64,000 nt of DNA from Oscillospiraceae bacterium (GCA_015063485.1 SVUA01000001.1:124001-188000), one strand, 5' to 3'; numbered from the stretch's first letter, positions 14,583 to 23,375 are shown. Program-made: numbers and translations. The notes: generated by a model from the sequence alone, not told the origin.

Positions 14583-17108
14583 TCAGAAGCCTTGTTGCTC
14601 GGTTCGGTTGATGATATCTTCCTGCAACCCCTTTGAAAGAGTTGTGAAGAGGGCGGAGTAGCCTGCAACGCGGACTACGAGAGACTTGTACTTTTCGGGG
14701 TGCTTTTGAGCGTCGCGGAGCGTTTCTCTGCTGACGACGTTGAATTGCATGTGGCTGCCCTTCTGATCGAAGTAACCGCGAACAAGTGCTACGAAGCTTT
14801 CAAGTCCGCTTCTTCCCTCAAGGGCTGATGGGTGGAACTTCATGTTGAAGAGCGTACCGTTTGAAGCGATATAGTGGTCAAGGTGCGATACCGAGTTTGC
14901 CGCCGCCGTAGGACCTTTAACGTCGCGTCCCGCCGCGGGAGAAACTCCGTCGGCGATAGGTGTGTAGGCAAGTCTGCCGTCGGGTGTCGCGCCCGTTTGA
15001 GCTCCGAGCGGAACGTTTGCCGAAACGGGATAAAGTCCCGCTTGGAAGATTCCGCCTCTTGGATTCTTGAACTGTTCTAAGGGTTTGGTGTAAGTATAAG
15101 CTATCTCTCTTGCGAAGTCGTCGATATTGTCGTCGTCGTTTCCGAATTTCGTCAAAGCCGAGATATCCGAGAGAAGCTGTTCGTATTTTTTCTTGTCCTC
15201 GTCGCTCGAGTGATTTTTTTGTACTGTAAGGTATATGGTCTTTATATCCTCGGCAGAAGGCATCTTTCCGCTCTCGGCAAGCGTTGCCGCGATCTGTTGC
15301 GTAAGCTTTGCTGCCATGTGAGAATCCATATCTTTTCCGTAGTTGTTGTCAAGCGCTTCCTTGATGAATGAAAGCGTGTATTTTTTATCCTCGAACACGA
15401 GCTTTTTGATAGCGTACATAGCGTCGGTCACGTTTGCGATACCGAAGCCTTGCGGACCTGTGAAGTTGTAGATCGCGCCGCCTTCCTGAAGGCTCTTGCC
15501 GCGTCCGATACAATCCTCGACCATGCAGGATTGGAAGGGAAGAGGACAACGCTCGCCGTGCGCTACGTCGATAGCGTTATCGGCGTTGACCATAAGCTCG
15601 ATAAAGTAATTCATCTGCTCTCTGTATGCGTTCTCGAACTCCTCATAGGACCTCATATCCGCTACGTTGCGAGTTTTCGGTCCTATCTGTACTCCCTTGT
15701 CAACTCCGCTTGAGAATACCATTTCAAGCGGACGGCACATATTGAAGAAAGCCGCATCGTGCCAACCGTCCGTCTTTGCCGCCTTTTGAGGCTCAACGCA
15801 ACCGATTATGTTGTAATCTCTCGCGTCCTCAAGCGTAAGACCTCTGCTTTGCAGAGAGGGAATAATTACTTCATCATTATAATAAGCGGGGAATCCGATT
15901 CCCGTTCTCGTAAGCTCTCCCGCGCGAATGAGAAATTCGTGCGGCGAGCCGTTCCAAACTCTTACGGAGAAGGAAGGCTGGGGAAGGAATACGTGCTCTG
16001 TCGCGGTGATCGCCATGAATGAGAGGTCGTTTGTTGCGTCCTTTCCGTATTTGGTTTGACCGCCGACGATGAGATTTTGGAACAAGCTGTATCCCGCAAA
16101 GCCCTCGGCGGATGCCGCGTCACGCACTTTGTTGAGGTCGTTGAGCTTGACCCAGATACAGTCCATAAGCTCTTGCGCTTCCTCGCGAGAGAGTTTACCC
16201 GCATCAAGATCCTTTTTATAATAAGGATACATATATTGGTCGAAGCGTCCGGGGGATATTGAATGTCCGCTTGATTCTGTCTGCAAGAGCATCTGAATGA
16301 ACCAAAAGGACTGACAAGCCTCGCGGAAGCTCTGCGCTCCGTTTTCGGGAACGTTCGCGCAAGCCGCGGCTATGTCCTCGAGCTCTTTTCTGCGTCCGAT
16401 ATCCGCGCAGGTCTTTGCCATGCTTCGCGCAAGATCGGAATAACGCTTTGCGTATTTGATAGCCGCTTCGCAGCTAATGAGTACTGCGTTCAGAAAGTGG
16501 CAGCGTTTAGCGTGATCCGCGTCTCCTGCGGAGAGCTTTGCAAGCTCTGCTTTGGTTTCTGCGATAATGCCCTTGTAGCCTATCGCAAGAACCTTGGGAT
16601 AATCGACGGTAACGTGTCCGATACCGTTATAGAAATAGTTGCCCGGGGTAAACATTCCGTGATCGATAGCGGTCTTTGCCTCATCTGTCATGTAAGCGGT
16701 CGCAAGCTCGCTCGTTGTTTTGCCCTTCCAGTATTTATATACCTCGCTAAGCGTTTGCTTGGTCTCCTCGGATATATAGAAGGGGTCTGCAACGCGGGTC
16801 TCGACCGTGTCAAATTCAGATTCGAGCCATTCAAAAGAATACTCGGGGAATACCTGACAGCTTCTCGGAGCTTTAGTCGCAGAACCGACGATAAGCTCAT
16901 TGTCGCGTATTACTATGGGAATATTTTCGAGAATGTGCCGAAAAGCTTTTGCCCTTCTCGTTATAATGGGCTCGCCCTCGGTCGCCTTGTAAGACTCTGT
17001 CAAGAGAACTGCTCTGTCGGCTTCTATTTGCGGCATTTTCTCAAAAAGAGCGTCTACAAGTTTCTGGATTCTCGGAGATTTTGGAATGGGTTCTGTATAG
17101 AACTTCAT
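14583..17108 (-). CDS. Glycyl-radical B12-independent 1,2-propanediol dehydratase
   Basis: This signature enzyme dehydrates (S)-1,2-propanediol to propionaldehyde through a protein radical. The 841-aa protein has the glycyl-radical loop RVAGYSALF with Gly816 and the thiyl cysteine Cys437 in IIGCVEPQ. Residues aligned by spacing to those of the glycerol/diol dehydratase clade are present: His165 (GIGHVTVDY), Ser283 (GHSISPGRFDQY), Glu439 and Asp451. That separates it from pyruvate formate-lyase and choline lyase. The first 32 tracked codons are rejected because AGGAGG lies just before the ATG at 17108. It is the first gene of the operon, 110 bases behind a strong promoter. No obvious encapsulation helix is seen. 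Confidence 0.95.
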   Translation of the reverse strand: MKFYTEPIPKSPRIQKLVDALFEKMPQIEADRAVLLTESYKATEGEPIITRRAKAFRHILENIPIVIRDNELIVGSATKAPRSCQVFPEYSFEWLESEFDTVETRVADPFYISEETKQTLSEVYKYWKGKTTSELATAYMTDEAKTAIDHGMFTPGNYFYNGIGHVTVDYPKVLAIGYKGIIAETKAELAKLSAGDADHAKRCHFLNAVLISCEAAIKYAKRYSDLARSMAKTCADIGRRKELEDIAAACANVPENGAQSFREACQSFWFIQMLLQTESSGHSISPGRFDQYMYPYYKKDLDAGKLSREEAQELMDCIWVKLNDLNKVRDAASAEGFAGYSLFQNLIVGGQTKYGKDATNDLSFMAITATEHVFLPQPSFSVRVWNGSPHEFLIRAGELTRTGIGFPAYYNDEVIIPSLQSRGLTLEDARDYNIIGCVEPQKAAKTDGWHDAAFFNMCRPLEMVFSSGVDKGVQIGPKTRNVADMRSYEEFENAYREQMNYFIELMVNADNAIDVAHGERCPLPFQSCMVEDCIGRGKSLQEGGAIYNFTGPQGFGIANVTDAMYAIKKLVFEDKKYTLSFIKEALDNNYGKDMDSHMAAKLTQQIAATLAESGKMPSAEDIKTIYLTVQKNHSSDEDKKKYEQLLSDISALTKFGNDDDNIDDFAREIAYTYTKPLEQFKNPRGGIFQAGLYPVSANVPLGAQTGATPDGRLAYTPIADGVSPAAGRDVKGPTAAANSVSHLDHYIASNGTLFNMKFHPSALEGRSGLESFVALVRGYFDQKGSHMQFNVVSRETLRDAQKHPEKYKSLVVRVAGYSALFTTLSKGLQEDIINRTEQQGF

Positions 17109-17176
17109 ATCAATCCTCCTCTGCGGTTTATGTAAGCGGAAAAGTTCACAAAAAACGAGAAATGTTTTTGTCAAAG

Positions 17177-17196
17177 TAACACAAAACAACACGAAT
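17177..17196 (-). promoter_or_regulatory. Operator-like 2 x 10-bp direct repeat in the dehydratase leader
   Basis: On the minus strand the sequence reads ATTCGTGTTG followed directly by TTTTGTGTTA. It lies about 20-40 bases downstream of the predicted start of the microcompartment transcript, a position suited to repression. The same repeat, in the same orientation relative to transcription, precedes the divergent gene. Confidence 0.6.
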
Positions 17197-17225
17197 AGAG
17201 ACACTTTCCCTACTTTTCTAAATAC

Positions 17226-17254
17226 ATTCTAACATATTGTCATGTATTTGTCAA
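17226..17254 (-). promoter_or_regulatory. Promoter of the microcompartment operon
   Basis: On the minus strand TTGACA (17249-17254), a 17-base spacer and TAGAAT (17226-17231), with an extended TGT before the -10. It is the only good promoter between the first gene and the divergent ORF that points leftward, and leaves a leader of about 110 bases. Confidence 0.8.
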
Positions 17255-17283
17255 TAGTTTTTATAAAAATATTTTTGTTTTTC

Positions 17284-17298
17284 TTTGTTTTGTGTTGG
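17284..17298 (+). promoter_or_regulatory. Single operator-like half site between the divergent promoters
   Basis: TTTGTTTTGTGTTGG contains one copy of the TTTTGTGTTG element found as tandem pairs on either side of the control region. It lies upstream of the leftward -35 and could assist cooperative binding or looping. Confidence 0.45.
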
Positions 17299-17406
17299 AA
17301 AATGTTTGAGTTTTTGAAAATCAAATACACGAAACAAGCGTGAAATATATTATATTTAAAAGAATTGATCAATCAAATATAGAACAATAAAGATTAAAAA
17401 TGTTGA

Positions 17407-17426
17407 TTTTGTGTTGTTTTGTGTTG
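17407..17426 (+). promoter_or_regulatory. Operator-like perfect 2 x 10-bp direct repeat upstream of the 713-aa gene
   Basis: TTTTGTGTTG is repeated twice without a gap, about 15 bases before the -35 of the rightward promoter. DeoR-family proteins often bind short direct repeats, and the operon encodes one, so this is its most likely target (inference). Confidence 0.6.
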
Positions 17427-17441
17427 CTTTTGGCTTTTGTA

Positions 17442-17470
17442 TTGACAAAAATTTTTCGATATGCTAAAAT
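17442..17470 (+). promoter_or_regulatory. Promoter of the 713-aa protein gene
   Basis: TTGACA at 17442-17447, a 17-base spacer, and TAAAAT at 17465-17470 preceded by TGC (extended -10). The gene starts about 50 bases beyond the predicted start site, with GGAGG before the ATG. Confidence 0.85.
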
Positions 17471-17529
17471 TATGTTAAATATAATAGAATAATAGGTAGT
17501 TTTTTAATTTATAGTTTTATGGAGGTAGT

Positions 17530-19671
17530 ATGTTTCTTGAAGAGAGAGAAGTAACACCGTTGCCTTATTTTACACCTAAAAAGTGGCAGACCTTGTTGCT
17601 TCGAAATTATGGAATCGTGTCTGCAAAAAGGATAGCGTCTGTTCTTCGGACTGACGAGGAGACCGTTGAAAGAGAAGCGGAGCGCCTTGGGATAAGCGAG
17701 ATAGTCTACGACCCAAAATGGAAAAAATACGGTTACATAAATATAATAAAGAACAACTGGCATCTCGTTCCGTATTCACAGCTTATGGAGCTTTTGGATA
17801 TGACCGCGGAGGAGCTTGACTATTGCTTGAAAGAGGACGATTTTCTCGGCGTTAAGTTGGGAAAATTTAAATCAAAGCTTGAAACCGTGGTGTACGAGCC
17901 ATTGACCGAATCGGAAATAGCGGAGACGGAGAGGATAGCGAAGCTCATAAGATCCGAATTTTTAAGCGATTACGCAAAACCGTTTGATTTTTACGGCTAT
18001 GCAAGAATGGACGGAAGCTCTTCCCAAAATAATAAAGGTGACTTTGACAATATAGTTTACAGCTATTCGATGCTTTACGGCGACACTTTGCTTGACGGAA
18101 ATGAGATAGTTTCAGATGAACAGCTTGCCGCTCTTAAAGCCGTTGGAGTAAACGGACTTTGGATACAGGGAGTGTTGTCAAAGCTCTCTCTTTATCCGTT
18201 TGTCGAGGGTCTTGATGAGGGCTATGAGATAAGACGGGAGAATTTGAAAAAGCTTATAGACAAATGCGCGGGATACGGAATAGGTATTTACTTATATTTG
18301 AATGAACCGAGAGGTGTTTCCGCGGAGCAGCTTACACCGATGACAGAAGCGATAAAAGGAACGTTTGATGATTGCACGTGGAGTCTCTGTACCGAAACAC
18401 AGCCTGTCAAGGACTATCTCTACGAAGCTGTAAAGGATCTTGTCACGGCTGTTCCCACGCTTAAGGGTATTATCACTATTACAATGTCGGAGAACATGAC
18501 CAACTGTCATAGTCGTGGAAATAATATATGTCCGTTCTGCAAGGATAAAAAACATCAGGACGTAGTGCCATGGGTGAACAATATCATTCAGAAAGCAATA
18601 GACGATGCGGGCGCAAAAACTCGGTTGCTGGCTAACCTTTGGGGCTGGGATAAGGGACACGGCTGGAGCATGGAGGATATCTTTGAGGGTATCGATCGCA
18701 TGGACAGAAAGATAGAGATACTTCCGATAAGCGAGAGAGGAACGGTACTTGCAAACGGAAAGCCGTATGCTGTGAACGAATATTCGATAAGCCGAGTCGG
18801 TCCGTGCGAGGAGTCTAAAAAGATTATCGAGTACGCAAAGATGCGCGGGCGTAAAGCTATGGCAAAGGTGCAGATAAATAATACATGGGAAATGGCGGTA
18901 GTGCCATATATCCCCGTGTTTGATCTTGTTATTGAGCATATGGAAAATCTTAAAAGGCTTGGAGTCGACGGGATCATGGCATCGTGGACGCTTGGCGGAT
19001 ATCCAACGGTATCGCTTGACCTTGCGCAGAAGGTCTTTTCAAATGATTTCGATTACGGTGTTTGGTTATGCGAGCATTTCGGAGACAGAGCAAAGGACGT
19101 AATGGAGGCTTCGGAGCACTTCTCCGCGGGCTTTAGACATTATCCTTTCTCGGTAGGAACTATTTACAGAGGAGTACATGAGCTTGGACCTTCCAATCTT
19201 ATGTATGAGAGCGCAACAGGCTACAAGGCAACGATGGTCACGTTTGCTTTCGATGATTATAATACATGGCGCGGAAGAGCCGCTGAAACCAACGAGGGAT
19301 TTTTAAGCTTGCTTGACAGCCTTATTGGCGAATGGGAAAAAGGTCTTTTGCTTCTTGCGGGGCTTGATGGCAACGATAAGTTTAAAGAGTTTTGCGGATT
19401 TGCGAATGTCGTATACGTCAATATAAAGAGCATGGCAGTTCAAATGAGATACAATATTGCAAGAGATGAGGGAAGGATCGCAGACGCGCGAGAGCACCTA
19501 TCAGAAGAAAAGGAGCTTGCAAGAAAGCTTTATGCGCTTGCTTCACAGGATTCCCGAATCGGATATGAAGCGAGCAATCACTATTATTTTACTCAAAATA
19601 ACTTCCTTGAGAAATTTGTAAATATCGATTTCATCGAAAGAGCGTTTGATAAAAAGATCAAAGGAGTATAA
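17530..19671 (+). CDS. Unrecognised protein: N-terminal HTH-like segments plus barrel-like domain
   Basis: I do not recognise this 713-aa protein with confidence. Residues about 15-60 (RNYGIVSAKRIASVLRTDEE, then TVEREAERLGI) look like a helix-turn-helix, and a second similar segment (PYSQLMELLDMTAEELDYCL) follows near 85. Residues about 150-520 alternate strands and helices as in a TIM barrel, with ITMSENMTNCHSRGNN, a CPFC pair, LANLWGWDKGHGW and GVDGIMASWTLGGYP, loosely recalling GH20-like glycosidases. No signal peptide or membrane segment is seen, so it is cytosolic. It is divergent from the fucose/rhamnose operon, shares its operator repeats, and is followed by a hydrolase gene. An intracellular fucoside/rhamnoside-active enzyme or a sugar-sensing regulator are the leading guesses. 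Confidence 0.7.
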   Translation: MFLEEREVTPLPYFTPKKWQTLLLRNYGIVSAKRIASVLRTDEETVEREAERLGISEIVYDPKWKKYGYINIIKNNWHLVPYSQLMELLDMTAEELDYCLKEDDFLGVKLGKFKSKLETVVYEPLTESEIAETERIAKLIRSEFLSDYAKPFDFYGYARMDGSSSQNNKGDFDNIVYSYSMLYGDTLLDGNEIVSDEQLAALKAVGVNGLWIQGVLSKLSLYPFVEGLDEGYEIRRENLKKLIDKCAGYGIGIYLYLNEPRGVSAEQLTPMTEAIKGTFDDCTWSLCTETQPVKDYLYEAVKDLVTAVPTLKGIITITMSENMTNCHSRGNNICPFCKDKKHQDVVPWVNNIIQKAIDDAGAKTRLLANLWGWDKGHGWSMEDIFEGIDRMDRKIEILPISERGTVLANGKPYAVNEYSISRVGPCEESKKIIEYAKMRGRKAMAKVQINNTWEMAVVPYIPVFDLVIEHMENLKRLGVDGIMASWTLGGYPTVSLDLAQKVFSNDFDYGVWLCEHFGDRAKDVMEASEHFSAGFRHYPFSVGTIYRGVHELGPSNLMYESATGYKATMVTFAFDDYNTWRGRAAETNEGFLSLLDSLIGEWEKGLLLLAGLDGNDKFKEFCGFANVVYVNIKSMAVQMRYNIARDEGRIADAREHLSEEKELARKLYALASQDSRIGYEASNHYYFTQNNFLEKFVNIDFIERAFDKKIKGV

Positions 19672-19675
19672 ATCC

Positions 19676-20404
19676 ATGGAATATAAAAAAAGCAAATATC
19701 AAGGCTTTGAAATGCTCGAGTTTGCGTTTGAGGGCAGAGAGTGTAAGCTCGTTATACCCAAAAATCCGCGAGAGGACAAAAAATGGTTTTACAAGACCGA
19801 ATATTTTACCGCGTTTCCGTCGTTTCAGATAGAGATGCTTAACAGAGGATATTACCTCGCTCATATGAAAAACATCACGCGCTGGTGTCCCGATGAGGAT
19901 ACAGACGCAAGACCGCGTTTTTGCGAGCTTCTCAAAAAGGAATTCGGACTTTCGGATACTTGTATGCCTATCGGCATGAGCTGCGGAGGAATGCAAGCGG
20001 TCTATTTCGCGGCAAAATATCCGCAGTACGTCAGCGCTATATATCTTGACGCGCCTGTGCTGAACCTTCTTAGCTGTCCTTGCGGCGTGGGGATCGCGGA
20101 GAATAAGCTTTACGAAGAGTTCCTCGGCGCGCGCGGTATAACGGCTTCAGACCTTATAAACTTCAGAAATCACCCGATAGACAACGTTTACAAGCTCATT
20201 GAAAATCGTATTCCCGTAGCTCTTATTTGCGGAGACAGTGACAGAGTAGTGCCGTACGTTGAGAACGGAAAAGCTCTCTCGGAGATGTATAAAAAAACAG
20301 ATATTCCATTCCTTGAAATAATTAAAGAGGGTTGCGACCACCACCCGCACGGAATTGACGATAACACTCCTCTCATAGAATTTGCGGAAAAATATTATAA
20401 ATAA
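19676..20404 (+). CDS. Alpha/beta-fold serine hydrolase, probable carbohydrate esterase
   Basis: The 242-aa protein has the nucleophile elbow GMSCGG (Ser102), an acid candidate in CGDSDRVVPY, and a histidine in DHHPHG, as in small alpha/beta hydrolases. The ATG at 19676 is chosen because AAAGGAG precedes it by 9 bases; the tracked start lies inside the previous gene. The gap to the 713-aa gene is four bases, so they form an operon. Without a signal peptide it acts in the cytosol, perhaps deacylating imported oligosaccharides (inference). The substrate is unknown. Confidence 0.82.
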   Translation: MEYKKSKYQGFEMLEFAFEGRECKLVIPKNPREDKKWFYKTEYFTAFPSFQIEMLNRGYYLAHMKNITRWCPDEDTDARPRFCELLKKEFGLSDTCMPIGMSCGGMQAVYFAAKYPQYVSAIYLDAPVLNLLSCPCGVGIAENKLYEEFLGARGITASDLINFRNHPIDNVYKLIENRIPVALICGDSDRVVPYVENGKALSEMYKKTDIPFLEIIKEGCDHHPHGIDDNTPLIEFAEKYYK

Positions 20405-20489
20405 CGACAAACGCTCTTACAAAAAGCTATTTTTTGCAAGACCGTTTTGATTGTTTTTACGAGCGTATTTAAATATTATATTTTAATAA

Positions 20490-20518
20490 TTGATTTTTGT
20501 TTTTAACTATGGTATAAT
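20490..20518 (+). promoter_or_regulatory. Promoter of glgB
   Basis: TTGATT (20490-20495), a 17-base spacer, and TATAAT (20513-20518) preceded by TGG. It ends about 30 bases before the glgB start codon. Confidence 0.75.
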
Positions 20519-20551
20519 AAAAACTGAGTAAGCAGAAATGGGGGATCAGAA

Positions 20552-22534
20552 ATGAGCTTGAAGATATTTGAATACGATCCGTATCTTTTGCCGTTTGCGT
20601 CTGATATAGAGCAACGCGTAAAGAATTTTGAAAATAAAAAACGAGAGCTTGTGGGTGAGAAAGGCAGTCTTTTGGATTTTGCCAACGGTCACGAATATTT
20701 CGGCTTCCATAGAACGAATGACGGCTGGGTCTATCGCGAGTGGGCACCCGCGGCGGACGAGCTTTGGCTCATGGGTGATATGAATGGCTGGAACAGAAGC
20801 TCTTTGCCCTTGACTCCTATCGGAAACGGAGTTTTTGAGATATTTTTGTCGGGAACGGACGCCCTTTGGGACGGCTGTTACGTTAAAACTCTCGTGAGAA
20901 ACGGTGACAAAATATTTGAGAGAACTCCTCTTTATATACGCCGTGTGCTTCAAGATCCCGACAATTACACTTGGTGTGGCGTTATAGTGGACGAGCCCGA
21001 ATATAAGTGGAGAAAAAAGAAATTTACACCGAAAAAAGATCTCCTTATTTATGAATGTCATATAGGAATGGCACAGGAAAAAGAGGGGATAGGAACGTAC
21101 CGCGAGTTTTGCGAGAACGTATTGCCGCGCGTACGTGACCTCGGATATACCGCAATACAGATAATGGCGATAATGGAGCATCCGTATTACGCGTCGTTTG
21201 GCTATCAAGTGTCGTCTTTCTTTGCTCCTTGCTCACGATACGGAACGCCGAACGAATTAAAGGCTCTTATCGATAAGGCTCATTCGATGGGGTTAGCCGT
21301 TTTGCTTGACGTTGTTCATTCTCACGCAGTAAAGAACACGGCAGAGGGCATCAATGAATTTGACGGAACTGTGTGTCAGTTTTTCCACGAAGGACCGAGG
21401 GGCGATCACTCGGCGTGGGGGACAAAGCTCTTTAATTATAACAAAAACGAAGTGATTCATTTTCTGCTCTCGAATCTCAAATATTGGCTTTGCGAATTTC
21501 ACTTCGACGGCTTCCGATTTGACGGAGTTACGTCTATGATATATCACGACCACGGGCTTGGTACGTCGTTTGGAGATTATTCTAAATATTTTTCACTCAA
21601 TACGGATACCGAGGCGGTGACCTATCTCCAACTTGCCAATGCGCTTATCAAAGAGGTAAAGCCTGATGCGGTAACGGTCGCGGAGGATATGTCGGCAATG
21701 CCCGGAATGTGTCTGCCTATCGAGGAGGGCGGCATCGGATTTGATTACCGTCTTGCCATGGGAATTCCCGATATGTGGATAAAGATACTAAAGAATCAAA
21801 GCGACGAACAGTGGGACATGTGGCAGATATGGCATGAGCTTACGAGCCGCCGTCCCGCAGAAAAGTATATCGGATACGTTGAGTCGCACGACCAAGCGCT
21901 CGTTGGCGATAAAACAGTGATATTCAGGCTTTGCGACAGTAATATGTATACCTCAATGACAAAGCTTGTCAGCGACCCTGTGATAGATAGAGGAATAGCC
22001 TTGCACAAGCTTATACGCTTCGCTACGCTTACACTTGGCGGAGAGGGATATCTCAATTTCATGGGCAACGAGTTCGGTCACCCAGAGTGGATAGATTTTC
22101 CTCGCGAGGGCAACGGTTGGAGCTATTTTTATTGCCGCAGACAGTGGCATCTTGCCGATGATCCTCTCTTGAGATACGGCGACTTAAATGAGTTCGACCG
22201 AGAAATGATCGGCTTTGCGAAGAATAGCCGAATATTCAGGAAATATCCCAAGTGTCTGTTTATTGACGCAAATGCTCAAGTTCTCGTTTATGAGAGGGCG
22301 GGTAAGGTGTTTGCCATCAATTTCAACCCGAGCAATTCGTACGAGGGATATTATGTAGAGGTTAAGGGAAGGGGAGACTACCGAGTGGTCCTTTCGACCG
22401 ACGAGGCGCGTTTCGGCGGATATGACAGAATTTCGAAAGAATACGTTTATAAAGCCGAAAGGCAACCCGACGGAAAATATCGAATTCGCGTTTATCTTCC
22501 CGCAAGAACGGCGCTTTGCGTAGGTAAGGCTTGA
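20552..22534 (+). CDS. glgB: 1,4-alpha-glucan branching enzyme (GH13)
   Basis: The 660-aa enzyme introduces alpha-1,6 branches into glycogen. The N-terminal carbohydrate-binding segment has FHRTNDGWVYREWAPAADELWLMGDMNGW; the GH13 motifs are DVVHSHAVKN, GFRFDGVTSM (nucleophile Asp), VAEDMS (acid Glu) and YVESHDQ. The all-beta C-terminal domain ends in RVYLPARTALCVGKA. The shorter form resembles the eukaryote-like GH13 branching enzymes rather than the longer E. coli type. No other glycogen gene is in the window. It has GGGGGA-like spacing before the ATG and its own promoter. Confidence 0.94.
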   Translation: MSLKIFEYDPYLLPFASDIEQRVKNFENKKRELVGEKGSLLDFANGHEYFGFHRTNDGWVYREWAPAADELWLMGDMNGWNRSSLPLTPIGNGVFEIFLSGTDALWDGCYVKTLVRNGDKIFERTPLYIRRVLQDPDNYTWCGVIVDEPEYKWRKKKFTPKKDLLIYECHIGMAQEKEGIGTYREFCENVLPRVRDLGYTAIQIMAIMEHPYYASFGYQVSSFFAPCSRYGTPNELKALIDKAHSMGLAVLLDVVHSHAVKNTAEGINEFDGTVCQFFHEGPRGDHSAWGTKLFNYNKNEVIHFLLSNLKYWLCEFHFDGFRFDGVTSMIYHDHGLGTSFGDYSKYFSLNTDTEAVTYLQLANALIKEVKPDAVTVAEDMSAMPGMCLPIEEGGIGFDYRLAMGIPDMWIKILKNQSDEQWDMWQIWHELTSRRPAEKYIGYVESHDQALVGDKTVIFRLCDSNMYTSMTKLVSDPVIDRGIALHKLIRFATLTLGGEGYLNFMGNEFGHPEWIDFPREGNGWSYFYCRRQWHLADDPLLRYGDLNEFDREMIGFAKNSRIFRKYPKCLFIDANAQVLVYERAGKVFAINFNPSNSYEGYYVEVKGRGDYRVVLSTDEARFGGYDRISKEYVYKAERQPDGKYRIRVYLPARTALCVGKA

Positions 22535-22584
22535 AATCTCAAAGAATTTATAGGCAAATAAAAATATAATTATTGATATTTTTA

Positions 22585-22613
22585 TTGCAATTAACAAAAA
22601 ATTATGTTATAAT
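22585..22613 (+). promoter_or_regulatory. Promoter of azlCD
   Basis: TTGCAA (22585-22590), a 17-base spacer, and TATAAT (22608-22613) with extended TGT. The predicted transcription start falls within the 36-bp dyad described separately. Confidence 0.75.
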
Positions 22614-22652
22614 GTGCTTTGTTGCCTTAATTGGCAGCAAAGCACATTTTTA
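22612..22652 (+). promoter_or_regulatory. 36-bp dyad over the azlCD start site, also terminator-like
   Basis: Arms ATGTGCTTTGTTGCC (22612-22626) and GGCAGCAAAGCACAT (22633-22647) pair with one G-T, loop TTAATT, followed by a T-run. As RNA from glgB it would be an intrinsic terminator; as DNA it overlaps the -10 and start site of the azlCD promoter and could be an operator. Confidence 0.7.
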
Positions 22653-22673
22653 GATTTTTATGAAAGGGAAAAA

Positions 22674-23375
22674 ATGCGTAACTTTCCGACAAAAAAGGAG
22701 ATAAAGCAGGCGTTCGTCGCGACGATACCTGTGTTTACGGGATACATATTTCTCGGCATGGGCTTTGGAATGATGCTCTATTCAAAGGGCTTTGGAGCGA
22801 TATGGGCGTTTTTTATGAGCCTTACGATATTTGCAGGGTCGCTCGAATACGCGGCGGTCGACCTTCTTGCAAGCAGTGCGACGGTCATTACCACGGCAGT
22901 CGTATCCTTGGCGCTCAACGCGCGCCACGTTTTTTATGGAATATCTTTGATAGACAAATATAAAAACGTTAAGAAAAAGCCTTTTCTTATATTCGGACTT
23001 ACGGACGAGACTTATTCTCTCGTTTGCAACGACGTAGCTCTTGAAAAGGTGGAGAATAAGGAAAATTATTATTTTCTCGTTACTCTGTTTGACCACGTAT
23101 ATTGGATAACGGGAAGCGTTCTCGGCGCACTTGTCGGCGCAATATTGCCCTTCAGTACCGAGGGAATAGATTTCGTTCTTACAGCACTCTTCCTTACCGT
23201 GTTTGTAGAGCAGTGGTTAAGCACGAAAAATCATCTGTCCGCAATTTCGGGCGTCGTTGCGTCGGTCGTCGCGCTTCTTATCTTCGGCGCGGATAATTTC
23301 CTTATCCCCGCTATGATACTTATAGCCCTTGCCCTTACACTTCTCAGAAAAAAGGAGGGCATAATGAATGAATGA
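22674..23375 (+). CDS. azlC: Branched-chain amino acid exporter, large subunit (AzlC)
   Basis: The 233-aa membrane protein of the AzlC family has the typical GYIFLGMGFGMMLYSKGFG, FAGSLEYAAVDLL, ALNARHVFYG, and FGLTDETYSLV motifs. AzlCD exports branched-chain amino acids or related compounds. The tracked ORF begins 20 codons earlier inside the hairpin; the ATG at 22674 with GAAAGGG is preferred. It overlaps azlD by 8 bases, indicating coupled translation. Confidence 0.93.
   Translation: MRNFPTKKEIKQAFVATIPVFTGYIFLGMGFGMMLYSKGFGAIWAFFMSLTIFAGSLEYAAVDLLASSATVITTAVVSLALNARHVFYGISLIDKYKNVKKKPFLIFGLTDETYSLVCNDVALEKVENKENYYFLVTLFDHVYWITGSVLGALVGAILPFSTEGIDFVLTALFLTVFVEQWLSTKNHLSAISGVVASVVALLIFGADNFLIPAMILIALALTLLRKKEGIMNE

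Noticed and set aside
20405-20455. Imperfect hairpin after the alpha/beta hydrolase gene
   Set aside because: ACGCTC / GAGCGT pairing is short with poor inner stem and no T-run, so it is not a convincing terminator.
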